Below, one piece after another: positions 45,001 through 56,094 of a DNA stretch of 64,000 bases (position 1 is the stretch's first letter; every line of letters begins with the position of its first letter). Made by a program: the position numbers and the translations under genes. The DNA comes from Whalleya microplaca. Lineage: Eukaryota > Ascomycota > Sordariomycetes > Xylariales > Xylariaceae. A model generated the notes under the pieces. That model made no database searches. It was given only the letters and a program-made list of their open reading frames with translations, and was not told the origin of the DNA. The stretch covers positions 310,001 through 374,000 of the forward strand of contig MU385745.1 of the NCBI GenBank assembly GCA_022497155.1. Direction: 5' to 3'.

Positions 45001-46055
45001 CATATAAGCTGACAGAATACATCAGATCCCAAGCTTAAGTCGATTTGTAGAGGCATCTTACATGACAGCCCCCTATTGGACCGTTACTAAAAGCGCACAC
45101 GCATCAAATGTGTTGGCCTTATGAATGAGGAACTGAGTCAACAATTGAAATGACCATCAACTTGGGATATTGAGTTCTGTCCGCTAAGTCCCTCTTCATT
45201 ATATGTAACATATGAGCTAATAGAGCGAATGCCAATAGCGCTGTTAGGAACCGGACCTAACTCACTTCATTGAATCACTGTAGCTGTATCCGTGACAAAA
45301 GAATCATTAGGCTTAGGGCTAGAAGACTGTTAGAATGAAGTGTACTTATCGTTCAAAAGTTATTGCTTAACGTTGAATACAATACAGCTTATTATTGAGC
45401 CCGACACAATTCTGTTGGGCGCCACTCAAACCTTAACATTTCGGCAGACAGCCTCAAGAATCAAGACTGCTGAACTCCGTAGAGAAACACCATCCTCACG
45501 GAAGGTTAAAATAGAGAATATCTAAAAATCTAAGATACGCTTCAATGAAGAAACATATCCACGTGATTTCACTTACACGCTTTGTTGAGTGAATCATTTA
45601 ATAGACTGGGTGGTACGGAGTACCTAAAGGAGAACAGCCGAGCCAATGACAACGGAAAAACCTGTCACGTTTGTCTGAAAATATTTCATCCGGGGTCGAA
45701 CCCCACTCCAGCATCTTAAGTGGACCCTTGCAAGGGAGGCCCCGGCTCAGCTGGTAAAAAAAGGGTAAAAAAATTTCGAGGGGTATCTGACTGATAAGGG
45801 AATTTTTTTGAAATGCGCTGCGCACATCTATCTGTCTTTTCTCTTCATCCCGGATCAGTAAGAGGCTGGTTCACCGTTCAACCTTTTTCCGCGCCCATTG
45901 TCGAGCGCGTCTTGGGCAGTCTGCTGGACACTCTCGATAATTTCAGCGCTGCTCATCTGTCGTGCTCATCTGTGGCTAGTCACATTTTCGTGCGACAAAC
46001 CACATAGTTGCTCTCATCGCTGTTACTTCTGTGACCGTCACCAGTCAGCCCTACG
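42079..46055. other. Gene-free region, possibly eroded repeat in part
   Basis: 4 kb without a supported gene. On the minus strand around 43,640-44,030 several short frames lie next to each other in different phases (one holds EQLEPLEKAQALEASALDIL), which looks like an old, broken coding sequence; I cannot say of what. 45,598-45,760 has Pol III-type internal promoter boxes. The last 300 bases are the promoter and CT-rich leader of NEW1. Confidence 0.45.
45692..45753 (-). repeat. tRNA-like Pol III A and B boxes, candidate SINE
   Basis: On the minus strand, CAGCTGAGCCGG (45,753-45,742) fits the A box TRGCNNAGYNGG at all but its first base, and GGTTCGACCCC (45,702-45,692) fits the B box GGTTCGANNCC exactly. 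The spacing of about 50 bases is that of tRNA genes. The flanks do not pair into an acceptor stem (the 5' side is T-rich), so this is not an intact tRNA. A tRNA-derived SINE fragment or tRNA pseudogene is the best reading. A TTTT lies about 10 bases past the B box. Confidence 0.5.
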
Positions 46056-49000
46056 ATGCCTCACTCTGTATCGCCGCCGATAATGATTACTAAATCGGGC
46101 GACGCGCCCCCACCATCGCAACAGGACGTGTCATCTGTTCTCAACACCATCTTCACTGCTTCGACTTCTGGCGCCTCCATCGATGCCAGCTACGGCCTCT
46201 GCGAACTCCTATTCAACAGCGTCGGTTTCCGCGGTCTTAAGCAGTATGGCATCCTAACAGAGATCAAGAAAGCAGCTGCAGACAAGAAGAGTGGCTTGCG
46301 ACGCGAAAGCGCGCAGAATCTCCTCGGCGCACTGTTTGAAAGGTTTCCTCCCCGACAGCCTTTGAGCGAAGTTCTTTTCTTATTGCATGATGGCGGAATG
46401 GTCGCTTGTGCCCTCGACGCGCTCGCGGATAAAGGCACGGTTGTTCGCGAAGCCGCACAGTATGGACTCGACGCAATCTTCGGCCTTTTGAGCGCCGAAG
46501 CCATGGTCGCCGGCTTGTTGCCAGCCCTCGTTGCCTACCTGTCCAAGAGGACCGGAAAATGGCAAGGTACGGTTGGTGCACTCAAGTTGATGCAGAAGAT
46601 GGCAGACAAGGCGAAGATGGAGATTGGCTGTACGAAGGAGCAGGCACTCGAGAAGGATCTCCTCAGAGAAGCCATGGGTGCCAAGTTAGCCAGTCTGATT
46701 CCCATTGTCGAGGGCAACATGCACGACCTCAAGGCCGATGTTGAGAAGCAAGCTCTCGTTACCATGCAGTCTCTCACCACCCTACTCTCCAACGACGACG
46801 TTGCCCCCAGAATACCTCTTCTAGTTGATACGATGCATCACCCCTCGACACAGACCCTTCAGAAGGCAATTCATGCCCTCTCCCAAACTACCTTTGTGGC
46901 CATCGTTACCTCCCCTGTCCTAGCTCTTCTCACTCCTTTCCTCGAACGAACTCTCAACAATCCCTCGACCAATCAGGAGGTATTGCGACAGGCAGTCGTC
47001 ATCACCGAGAACTTGACTAAGCTGGTTCACGATCCCATTGAGGCTCGTACATTCCTACCGAAACTTCAGCCCGGTATCAAGAGTGTCGCTGAGCGTGCGC
47101 CGCTGCCGGAGGTGCGAGAGCTCGCTACGAGAGCTTTGGATGTCATGGACAAAGCCATGAGCAACGACAAAGCAGTTGTGGAGAAGACATCTGAAGGTGA
47201 CATTGCTAAGGTTCTTGAGTCCGAAATTAAGAAGAATGGGGGTCATGCAAACGACTTGGACTTCTACGAGCTGGCCCGCCGTTATATCTGCGAGATGGTA
47301 GCCGAAGATGTCAATCATCGCCAAATCGATCGAATTCCCGCCAGGATTGCACCTTACGTGAAGGATCTAATGCAAAATCCTGATGCTAGCGATGCGGTAA
47401 CTACTGCTGTTCACCAATACTATGTCGCCGAGGACCAGCGCAAGTATGGTGTGCCGGAGAAGGAAGATGATGGTGAAATTGAGATCGTTAATGCAGACTT
47501 CTCACTGGCTTACGGTGGCATGCTTCTGCTGTCCCATACCAATCTTCGGCTCTTGAAGGGTCACCGATATGGCCTGTGTGGTCGGAATGGTGCTGGCAAG
47601 TCTACTCTCATGAAGAGTATCGCTGGTGGTAAACTGGAAGGGTTCCCACCACAAGATGTCCTTCGTACGTGTTATGTCGAGCACAACCAAGGAGAAGATG
47701 CCGATATCACTATCCTGGATTTCATGGTGAAAGATCCTACGATCGCCTCGGAAGGCAGAGAGAGAATTTCAGAAGTTCTAGCTGAATTCGGCTTTACCAC
47801 TGGTCCTGAGGGACGACAGAATCAGAAGGTGGGATCTTTGTCAGGAGGATGGAAGATGAAGCTTGCTCTTGCCCGAGCTATGCTACAAAGGGCTGATGTT
47901 CTGCTTCTCGACGAACCTACCAATCACTTGGATGTCGCCAACATCGCATGGTTGGAAAATTACCTAAAGAGCCATACGGATATCACCAGCTTGATTGTTT
48001 CTCACGATTCGGGTTTCCTGGACAATGTCACAACTGATATCTACCACTACGAGCCCGGAAAGAAGCTTGGCCACTTCAAAGGGAATCTGGCTACTTTTGT
48101 CCAGATCCGCCCCGAAGCCAAGGCTTACTATACCCTATCTGCCTCCAATATCCAATTCAAGTTCCCGCCCCCAGGAATCCTAACCGGTGTCAAGTCGCAA
48201 ACACGGGCAATCATTCGTATGACCGGTGTTTCTTATCAATATCCTAAGGCGCCAAAGCCATCGCTCAGTGATGTCTCCTGCCAGCTCACCCTCTCATCCC
48301 GTGTTGCGGTGATTGGTCCTAACGGTGCAGGGAAGTCGACTCTGATCAAGCTGTTGACTGGTGAAGTAATTCCAACCAGTGGGAAAGTCGAAAAACATCC
48401 TAACTTGCGAATTGGCTACATCAAGCAGCATGCCCTCGAGCACGTGGAGATGCATCTTGAGAAGACACCGAATCAGTACTTGCAGTGGCGATATGCCAAT
48501 GGCGACGATAGAGAAGTGTTCTTGAAGCAGACGCGTATCTTGTCCGATAAGGACCGAGAGCAGATGGACAAGTTGATTGACCTCAAGGACGGGAAATCTC
48601 CACGACAGGTCGAGGCAGTTGTAGGCCGACAGAAGTATAAGAAGACCTTCCAATACGAAGTGTAAGCAGATCTCTCATGTCCTCCTCGAGTCGTTTGTAC
48701 TAACTATCATCAGAAAATGGAGAGGGTGGTTACCAAAATTCAACTCGCAAGTGTCTCGCGAGACAATGTTAGAGTGGGGCTTCGATAAGCTAGTCCAAGA
48801 ATTCGACGATCACGAGGCGTCCCGTGAAGGTCTCGGCTACCGGGAGCTTCAACCCTCGGTTATTTCTAAGCACTTCGACGACCTCGGTCTCGATCCTGAG
48901 ATCGCTAACCACAACGAAATCGGAAGTTTGTCGGGAGGCCAGAAGGTCAAAGTTGTTATTGCAGGCGCCATGTGGAACAACCCGCACTTGCTTGTGCTCG

Positions 49001-49440
49001 ACGAACCGACTAACTTCTTGGACCGTGACGCCCTCGGCGGTCTCGCCGTTGCTATCCGGGACTTCAAAGGCGGTGTTGTTATGATTTCCCACAACGAAGA
49101 GTTCGTCGGTGCCCTCGCTAGCGAGCAATGGCACATCAACGATGGCAAGATGACCATGAAGGGCAATGCCTCGATTATCCTCGATCGTTTCGAGGATAGC
49201 AGACCGGGCAGCGGTCTTACTAGCGGTGTCGCTAGCACGGCAGCCAGCAGTGCGGTCAGCAGCGCCGTCAACAGTGGCGTGGAAGATAACTCGCCCCTGA
49301 AATTCAAGGCCAAGAAGAAGAGGAAGAAGACCAAGAAGGAGCTCAAAGAGCAGGAGGTTCGGAGAAGACTGCGCCATATCGAATGGCTCAACAGTCCCAA
49401 GGGCACTCCGCACCCGACGGACACGGATGATGAGGAGTAG
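46056..49440 (+). CDS. NEW1: New1/Elf1-type ABC-F ribosome factor (eEF3-like)
   Basis: New1 is a fungal ABC-F ATPase related to elongation factor eEF3; in yeast it acts on ribosomes, notably at termination, and the fission-yeast protein Elf1 is linked to mRNA export. Exon 1 is 46,056-48,661 and exon 2 is 48,714-49,440; the 52-nt intron (GTAAGC, CTAAC, CAG) restores the segment YEVKWRGWLPKF. The 1,110-aa protein has HEAT-like repeats (to about residue 400), ABC1 with Walker A GRNGAGKST (509-517), signature LSGGWKMKLALA and Walker B LLLDEPTNHLD, then ABC2 with GPNGAGKST (754-762), a chromodomain-like insertion, LSGGQKVKV and LDEPTNFLDRD. Lys-rich tail ending RHIEWLNSPKGTPHPTDTDD is New1-like and differs from true eEF3. 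No Gln/Asn-rich prion domain precedes the HEAT part. A second in-frame ATG at 46,083 is an alternative start. Confidence 0.88.
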
Positions 49441-51053
49441 AAACGACGCTATTGGGTTTCCTTTGGGTTGCTTTCTGCTGCAACACCGTTAATGAATGCG
49501 CATACCAGGGTTCTTGCGGTTATAGATTTTTGACGTTGCGTTCTTCTGGGTTACGCCATAGATAGAACTGTGCCCGGTGGCTGCTTGGGTTCTTTTCTCA
49601 TTCACTGATGCATAGGTAATCATGGGTCTTTCTTATGCGGGCGTTCTTATAGATGGAAATGGGGGAATGACATGATAGATAGAACGTCATACTTCTGAGG
49701 TTTAGATCAGAACTACAAGATCAATAGACAACATGGATTGCTCGATGACTATATATCTTTTTGTTTGCAGTTGTGGCATCCTCGATTCTTTAAGTTTAAG
49801 TACATGTGCGTAGAGCTTGCGGAGTTTCCGACCTTGCTCGTTGGATTTCTTTATAGTGGTATGAGTGAGCAGCGAGCAAGGCAGACTGGTTAACATCGCC
49901 CAGCGGGGTTCGAGTTATGAGCGGAATCCCATCGAGCTTGGATTCGAAGTACTCGCGAGAACACGTCTACCACGCTTACTACCAATGTTATGCTTTCACA
50001 TTAGGTATATTAGGTATATTTACTAGCGTAATCGAATATGATCAACTCTACTGGAGTAGGTCAGGGGTCATGTCAAACCGCGTATATATGCTTGCCTTAG
50101 AATCATTTCATTTGTGCTATGAGGCTTTCTGCTGTGGTTAGCTTTCAAGCGTATTGGAAGCTGATGAATGATTGCTTATATCTCTTTCATATCGACGTAG
50201 TGTTATAAGACTGCTTTGGTATTCCGGGCGTTCTGGAATAATCATTGTTGGCGGTTGGTAATAACAAACCTATGCATTATTCAACCACCCAAGACTGTCG
50301 AGCAACGCAAGGGCGATGCTATACAAGAAGGACTGGGTCACTAGGAAGTAGATATCTCGAGAATAAAACTTCAATGACGTCGTTGTGTAAAGTACAGTTG
50401 TCTAACTAAAAGCACATTGAAGGCTCTGATATGAGATACGGAAGCATAGACATAGGTACATCAGGGGTTGCGCACATGCGTAAATAGAGCCTGTCAATCC
50501 GTACGACGTTTAGAAGTATTTTAGGAACTGAACTTTTAGGCCACATACATCCTCCATAAACCCATATTCCCATGGACTGGCAAGCCAGCCGCAACCAACA
50601 AGTGGGCGTGGAATGGTGATCGAAGGCTGGTAAACGGGAAACCCATGATGGCCGCTTTCTAATGTGTGTCCACAAAAATAGAGTAGTAGGTTGGGAAGGG
50701 AAGGGAATGGAATCGTCGTGTGTTGTAACGATAACTTAGCCTGATATTGTGTTGTGCTGTGTTCTGAATGTCTGAAGACTCCTGGAGAGGAAACCCTCAA
50801 AAGCGAGAAAGAAACCTTGTCTGTCAAATCGGAGCCGAGTGATATGAATCGTCTATGGGTTGTGACCTCTCCCTACTTCAATTGCTGTCGTGTCTTTGCC
50901 TCGGGGTCCAAGCACAATAATGTCGATCTAGTATCTTGACTCGGCACCATGGCGAAGAAGCGTGCGATTGCAAAATTGATGCTTCCGAGTCAACCCCCTT
51001 TAGGACGAGGTTATATGAGACCAACTGCAGGTTCCTGTTGAATGTCGGTGGCA
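49441..51053. other. Intergenic region
   Basis: 1.6 kb without a supported gene: the 3' flank of NEW1 on the left. Short minus-strand frames at 50,406-50,827 have no recognisable content. The reading frame that may continue the broken gene at 51,054-51,584 runs down to about 50,878. Confidence 0.5.
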
Positions 51054-51584
51054 CTAGCCAGACACAACGGGTTCGGCCAGCAGGCGGCATATTGTCGTTC
51101 GAGATGACGAGTTTCGACATGGCTGTGTTGCTAATGCAGTCTTCCGTTGAAGACGGAACCTGATGCGAGAGAATTGCGTTAATGATGATAGGCTCACGAT
51201 AGACTTGGGGCCTAGGACACCTACGAGACACATCCCAAAGCCCACGGAGCTTCTTCGCAATCTCTGGTTGATACGCTTCCTTTTGAACTTGGCATTTTTG
51301 TAGGCTTGTTCGATGACGATTTCGTATTCGTTGTTCGGCATCGATGGACCTAGGGTCATGACACATTCAACACCCTTTTCGACGTACTTGCAGACCCATG
51401 CCTGCTTTACTTCGTTCGCCAAATCCAATCTTTGGGACGGAACTTTCATCTCGAGCTTGTCCTCGCTTTCATGGTAGATACGCCCACAACGGGAAAGGGC
51501 ACCTAGGGGAATTGCGTGAAAGCGAAATGAGATTCTTCCCGGTGTAGGTGTAGGAGGGTGATAGAGGACCTTGATGGAAGACGC
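51054..51584 (-). pseudogene. Hypothetical gene fragment with a probable frameshift
   Basis: A clear 3' splice site (CACTAAC then TTTACAG, ending at 51,585) opens a frame from 51,584 whose first ~110 codons look like real protein: ASSIKVLYHPPTPTPGRISF, KQAWVCKYVEKGVECVMTLG, NNEYEIVIEQAYKNAKFKRK. After about 51,265 this frame turns Arg/Ser-rich, while a second frame (down to 50,878) takes over with PEIAKKLRGLWDVSRR, AMSKLVISNDNMPP and NRNLQLVSYNLVLKGVD. That switch suggests an indel near 51,260-51,300, in A-rich sequence. No upstream exon with a start codon was found. I do not recognise the family. It could be a decayed gene, a sequencing error or a gene with an intron I have missed. Confidence 0.4.
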
Positions 51585-52765
51585 CTGTAAAGTATTATGT
51601 TAGTGCATGTGTATAGGTAATAGAGTAACTTTGGGGAATCATTATTCCACTGATTAGTACATTCAACAGCTACTCATTCGGGCCTCAGAGATGGGATGTG
51701 ATGGTTTCGGTACGTGGAAGATTTCAAGAACTTTGAAGGATGTACAATTGAAAATAGTAATGCCGACTTGGGGAGAAGGGAGGGAAGGAGGCAGGATATG
51801 CGTTGGATATTCTATATCAATGTAGCACATCTAGCCCTGTTCGAATCAAGAGTATGATACAGCAGACTCTTCAATTTTGACACCACTTGAAATGAAATGT
51901 AAGGCATTGGTGCATTGCACGCTCGTTAGCGAGAGAATATGTGTTCCGGGTGTCGTCCCTTGGGCTGGGGTTGAAATGGATTATCGGATGGATGGATTCA
52001 CACGCGTGACTTGATTGCAATCAAGGAGGAAGATGAAGGCTTACCAATAGTAGTCTGTATATAAAAGAAACAAGATAGAGGAGGGGTCCCGTATGTATAC
52101 GCGGTGGATTGGCGTTGTTTGATGGAAAGGTGAGAAAAGAAGAAGAGAGAGCATGAATCGAATTCAGGTCTACATTCAATCTTTAAGTATTGCTCCTTTA
52201 TCCAGTGGAAATTTGCACTTTCCTATATTCCATAGAGAAATGTGGTGGTATGTACTTATGGAAGAGAATGTAGCTGCTCATCAAGTTTCATTATCAGCCG
52301 AGCTGGGCACTCTCGTCCATCGAAATTGTGATCGTACCTACTACCACTCCCTTAACAGCAATAGTGATCGAAGGCTCCCTCATGGCTGTGACTGTCAAAC
52401 TTCTTTACTTGCTAAGTTTCAGAAACTGCAATTAGCAATAGAAGGTATGATGGTTTCTACCTCTCAATAATATTATAGTCAGATATATTACATATGACGA
52501 TGATGGACCCACCCTCCAACTGGCCTTCCTTATCGCACTGTAGCAAATGAAATAGCAATAGGAACAGAACATTGAAGCAGCCACAACAGCCTGAGAAGAA
52601 AGAGAAAGACGGATTACAGGGATGTGTGGCTGATAATCCAGGTGGCTGGGACGCCCCATAAGCTGTGGCTTATATATAAGGGGTTCTCCCTCCCGTCCTC
52701 TGTCAAACTCTAGTGATGATACTTCTCTAATAATAACTACTATTTTACTCATAACCTGCGTCTAT
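51585..52765. other. Intergenic region
   Basis: 1.2 kb. The part next to 51,585 may be an intron and 5' region of the broken gene; the right part is the 3' flank of the HET gene. A 105-codon + frame (52,153-52,470) has no motif. Confidence 0.45.
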
Positions 52766-55421
52766 CTAATCACCCCAACCTAGAATTATCTCCTTCCACT
52801 CGTTGTCTGATCGATTAAATGCTGTCTTGAAGACCTTCCCAAGGGCCACCCTTCGTGAGAATCCCTCAACAGCAGATTCTTCTATAAGGAGTACAAAAAA
52901 TAAATCCCATTCTGACTCAGATCTTTCCTTGGGGATGTAGTATGTCCAGTCAGGAAATTCCTCTTTCGTAAACGACTTGGCCTCTGAAATAGCGATGAAT
53001 CTGAACTCGGTATTTTCAGCTTGTTCACCTTGGAAATGTTTGCCAGTGCCCTGGAATTTCCTGTGTCTTTGGTTGCTGTCCTGATCTCTTTCAACCTCAC
53101 TCGCCTGACCTTCTACTCCATCTCCCTGACCACCATTCCTACCTACATTAGACATGCCATTCCTATCGTCCTTCTTTCCTTGCTGGTGCTCCTCCAGCCA
53201 CTTAGCATCGACTACGATAGACCCGCACTTATCACCTAGCCGATCTATAATGTGGCATCGACGTAATTCCTTATTGTCGTCATCGTTACTGTGAGAGCCA
53301 TGGTGCTCTTTTCGCTGTGCTTTAGCAGGGACGACATGAAATATCTTGCTCCAGGTAAAAAACTGGAGAAAGGGTTGGTCTGGGAACTCCCTATTGAGGC
53401 TGGAACCAGTCTGGTGCCAATGTTCGATTGTACGGACGTTATACGGATCCTCCGGGAGGGTCAAGGTGAACTGAACCGTAGGTTTGCCCCGGAAATTTGC
53501 GCTTCTCGGCAACCAACGACCATCTCGGTCATATCTAATGGTATCGAAAATCGCAGCATGAGGAAATGGCGGCGTATCTGGCTCATGTGACTGCGTATCC
53601 GGTGTATTGCTTCTTGCGCGTCTTGGAAGGGATAATCGTCTATCAACAGCATCCATAATATTGGGCCTCCGTAGATCTCTTTCGTCTTCATTGGAAATAC
53701 TCGTATTCCGTCTAAGATTGTCATTGTACCGTACCATATAGCCTTTCCATTTATCATTCGTGCTTTTGTCTTGTCTAGCCCGGTTGATGTCCCACACACG
53801 CCTCAGAGTTCCATGGCCATCTCGTATATGCCAGTCGATCCAGGTATGATCCGAAAGCCACGTACAGACATCGGTTAGGCAACCATCTACTAAATCCGAT
53901 CTGTATTCGATTCCATTGCTTTCCCACCCGCACCATGACCAACTCGGAAATTTCATATGTTTGTACTTTGGTTCATTCGAGCGCTCTGACTGTTCGAGTC
54001 TTGATGATGTGCTGATAGGTTGCCATAGGAGTGCAAAGTCGAAGTGAGAAGTTGGGAGGCCGAAAAGGAATGGAGCATTCATTGTATACTCCATGAACTT
54101 GCACATCCCACTAAATGCTGCAAGGATATCGAACGGCTCATGTAGTTTTCTTTGCGTATATAAAAATACACAACGGATATAAAACCACAAGGCTCGATCC
54201 TGGAATTGTGACATCATCTGAAGAGGGGAATGTATCAGGTCCAGTGACCACCCACAGCCCGTAGGTTCTGCAAAGATGTCTTCTGACATACTAGTCGAAC
54301 GACATTGGAAGTAGATTGTGTTGTTGCTGAATATAACACAACGCTTAGAAAGAAGACGTTCTTGGAATGTCCATGCTCGCTTGTTCCATGCTGAATCTTT
54401 TATGCTCACTTCAGGAGGTTGATGAAGAACCAAGTTCATTCCAGGCGCATACGTTGCAATTAGCTGGCTAGGCCGACTTTCATGGCCGTCATCGATAGCT
54501 AGTAGACCCGTGGTCACATCTTCGCCATCTGCTGCGCATATGGTGACTGTGGAATTTCCATATATGAGATGCATTGATCTCGCGTTGAGATTCCAGGAAT
54601 GGCTGCTATCTTGCACAATGCAGAGTGCATCGATCCATATGTATCTAATTCCTAGACCTTGCACAAGCTGTATGCTTTGCCGGAGTGCCTTGGGAAGAGA
54701 GCTAATAACTACTGCCAGGCCACCAGATTTGCGTCGGCTTTGGATATTTGTTCGCATTGTTATATAGTCGCGAATTTCGCTCGGGCCCCAGACATAACTT
54801 ACAGTCGCGAAGGGTTTGAATCGTATACGATTGTCGTCAGTGTTCATAATAGGCAAAGCAGTAAGATTATCATTTTCGATATCAATGACACCAAAATAAG
54901 GCTCTTCCATGATATCGATAAACTCTTTCTCAATATCTAAGTTGTTCAGTACAGCGACCACGGTGGCAGGTTTCACAGAGCCTTAAGAATTCTCGGATTA
55001 GGTTCCGCTTGTTCTGTGGGCGTCCAAGACGCCTTCCAAGAAACTGCGTCTCAGTATGCAATAGGTCGCGGTATCCGATGTCTGAATCATCGAACCTTGG
55101 ATGAGCAGCTAATATTAGGTATGCATCAAACTGTTTTAGGTTCGGGTGGTTCCAGCAAATCCGTAGTCTCCGAATACGCCTCTTGGGACCAGTCCGTTCG
55201 GCGGTAGAAGCACGTCCATCGATCTCCCAGACGAGATGGCACATCTTCTCCTCATGTGCGCCCACTTTTTCATGGGGCACGGTACGGGAGACAACTGAAC
55301 ATAGTTGACAGTCTACTTCGCTGTTAAGCTCCCGTAATGTCTTGTAAGGGAATCGTTCATTCACTAGTCGCAACAATTCAATCGATGGCCTTCTGTGTGA
55401 TGACTTACTGTCATCAATCAT
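52766..55421 (-). CDS. HET-domain protein, read in two frames (apparent +1 frameshift)
   Basis: HET-domain proteins mediate heterokaryon incompatibility, a cell-death response when unlike fungal hyphae fuse. The first frame (ATG 55,421 to stop near 54,930) gives the N-terminal part typical of this class: CQLCSVVSR, CHLVWEIDGR, a segment on sliding LRICWNHPNLKQFDAYLILA, and IREFLRLCETCHRGRCTEQL. The second frame (from about 54,937 down to 52,766) continues with EKEFIDIMEEPYFGVIDIEN and the HET core: FATVSYVWGPSE, SLPKALRQSIQLVQGLGIRY, WIDALCIVQDSSHSW, and RAWTFQERLLSKRCVIFS. The two parts fit end to end if one base is skipped at CTT-AGA-T (54,941-54,935). A 40-nt intron (GTGAAA..TTAG) could also bridge the frames but would delete the conserved CxxCH-RC segment. 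The C-terminal third is charged and low complexity. The open frame extends upstream of the first ATG to about 55,509, so an earlier exon is possible. Confidence 0.82.
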
Positions 55422-56094
55422 GAATTTTTTCACCGTGAGTTCAAGGCTATTGTGGCGTCGCTTACGGGATTCTTGTATACTGGGTTGTTGTAGCTTGGCC
55501 CATTCGACAATGATGAATCAATGATAGATTTTGAAGATATCTACCGAAAACGTAGGAAGTAGAAGGAGGGTAAAACTAGTCTGGGCTATATGAATACTAG
55601 TACCAATAAACTAGACGACTTGACGTGAGCTTATATAGAAATTCGTAGAATCTCAAAGCGCAAGACTGCCCTTCATAAATCGAGGCTAATTAGTTGTAAT
55701 GAGGTAGCCTAACACTGAAAAGACACGGCACATCAACGGTATGACCTACAAGGGAATTATCTTGCCGCAGATTTCAGCTCGCTTGTAAGAGTCTTTACCT
55801 TCGGTCTTGGGTCTAAGGTTGAAACCGGTGTGGAAACGATGTGTTTGGCCTGCTATGCATGGTAATTCTATTGACGTAACGCTGGAAGAGAGCTCGAAAA
55901 ACTTACAACGGTAGGTCTCATGATTTCTTGCTGTAGCCTCGATTGGTTGTATGCATGGCTCTCTTCCGAATTTAATGTATGATATGTGCATCGGGTCTCA
56001 GTTGTGTCGGATTTCATGCAGTGCCTAGCAGACCGAAGTAAATGTGGCAAAAACGCATCCGTTAATGCCGTTCCAGCAATGGAGCCTTATATAA
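55422..56094. other. Intergenic region at the edge of AT-rich DNA
   Basis: The upstream region of the HET gene and the transition into AT-rich DNA, which begins abruptly near 56,095. No gene is supported; short minus-strand frames at 55,746-56,050 have no recognisable content. Confidence 0.55.

Noticed and set aside
48790..49424. Long minus-strand frames over NEW1 exon 2
   Set aside because: Antisense to conserved ABC motifs, which fix the + strand as coding.
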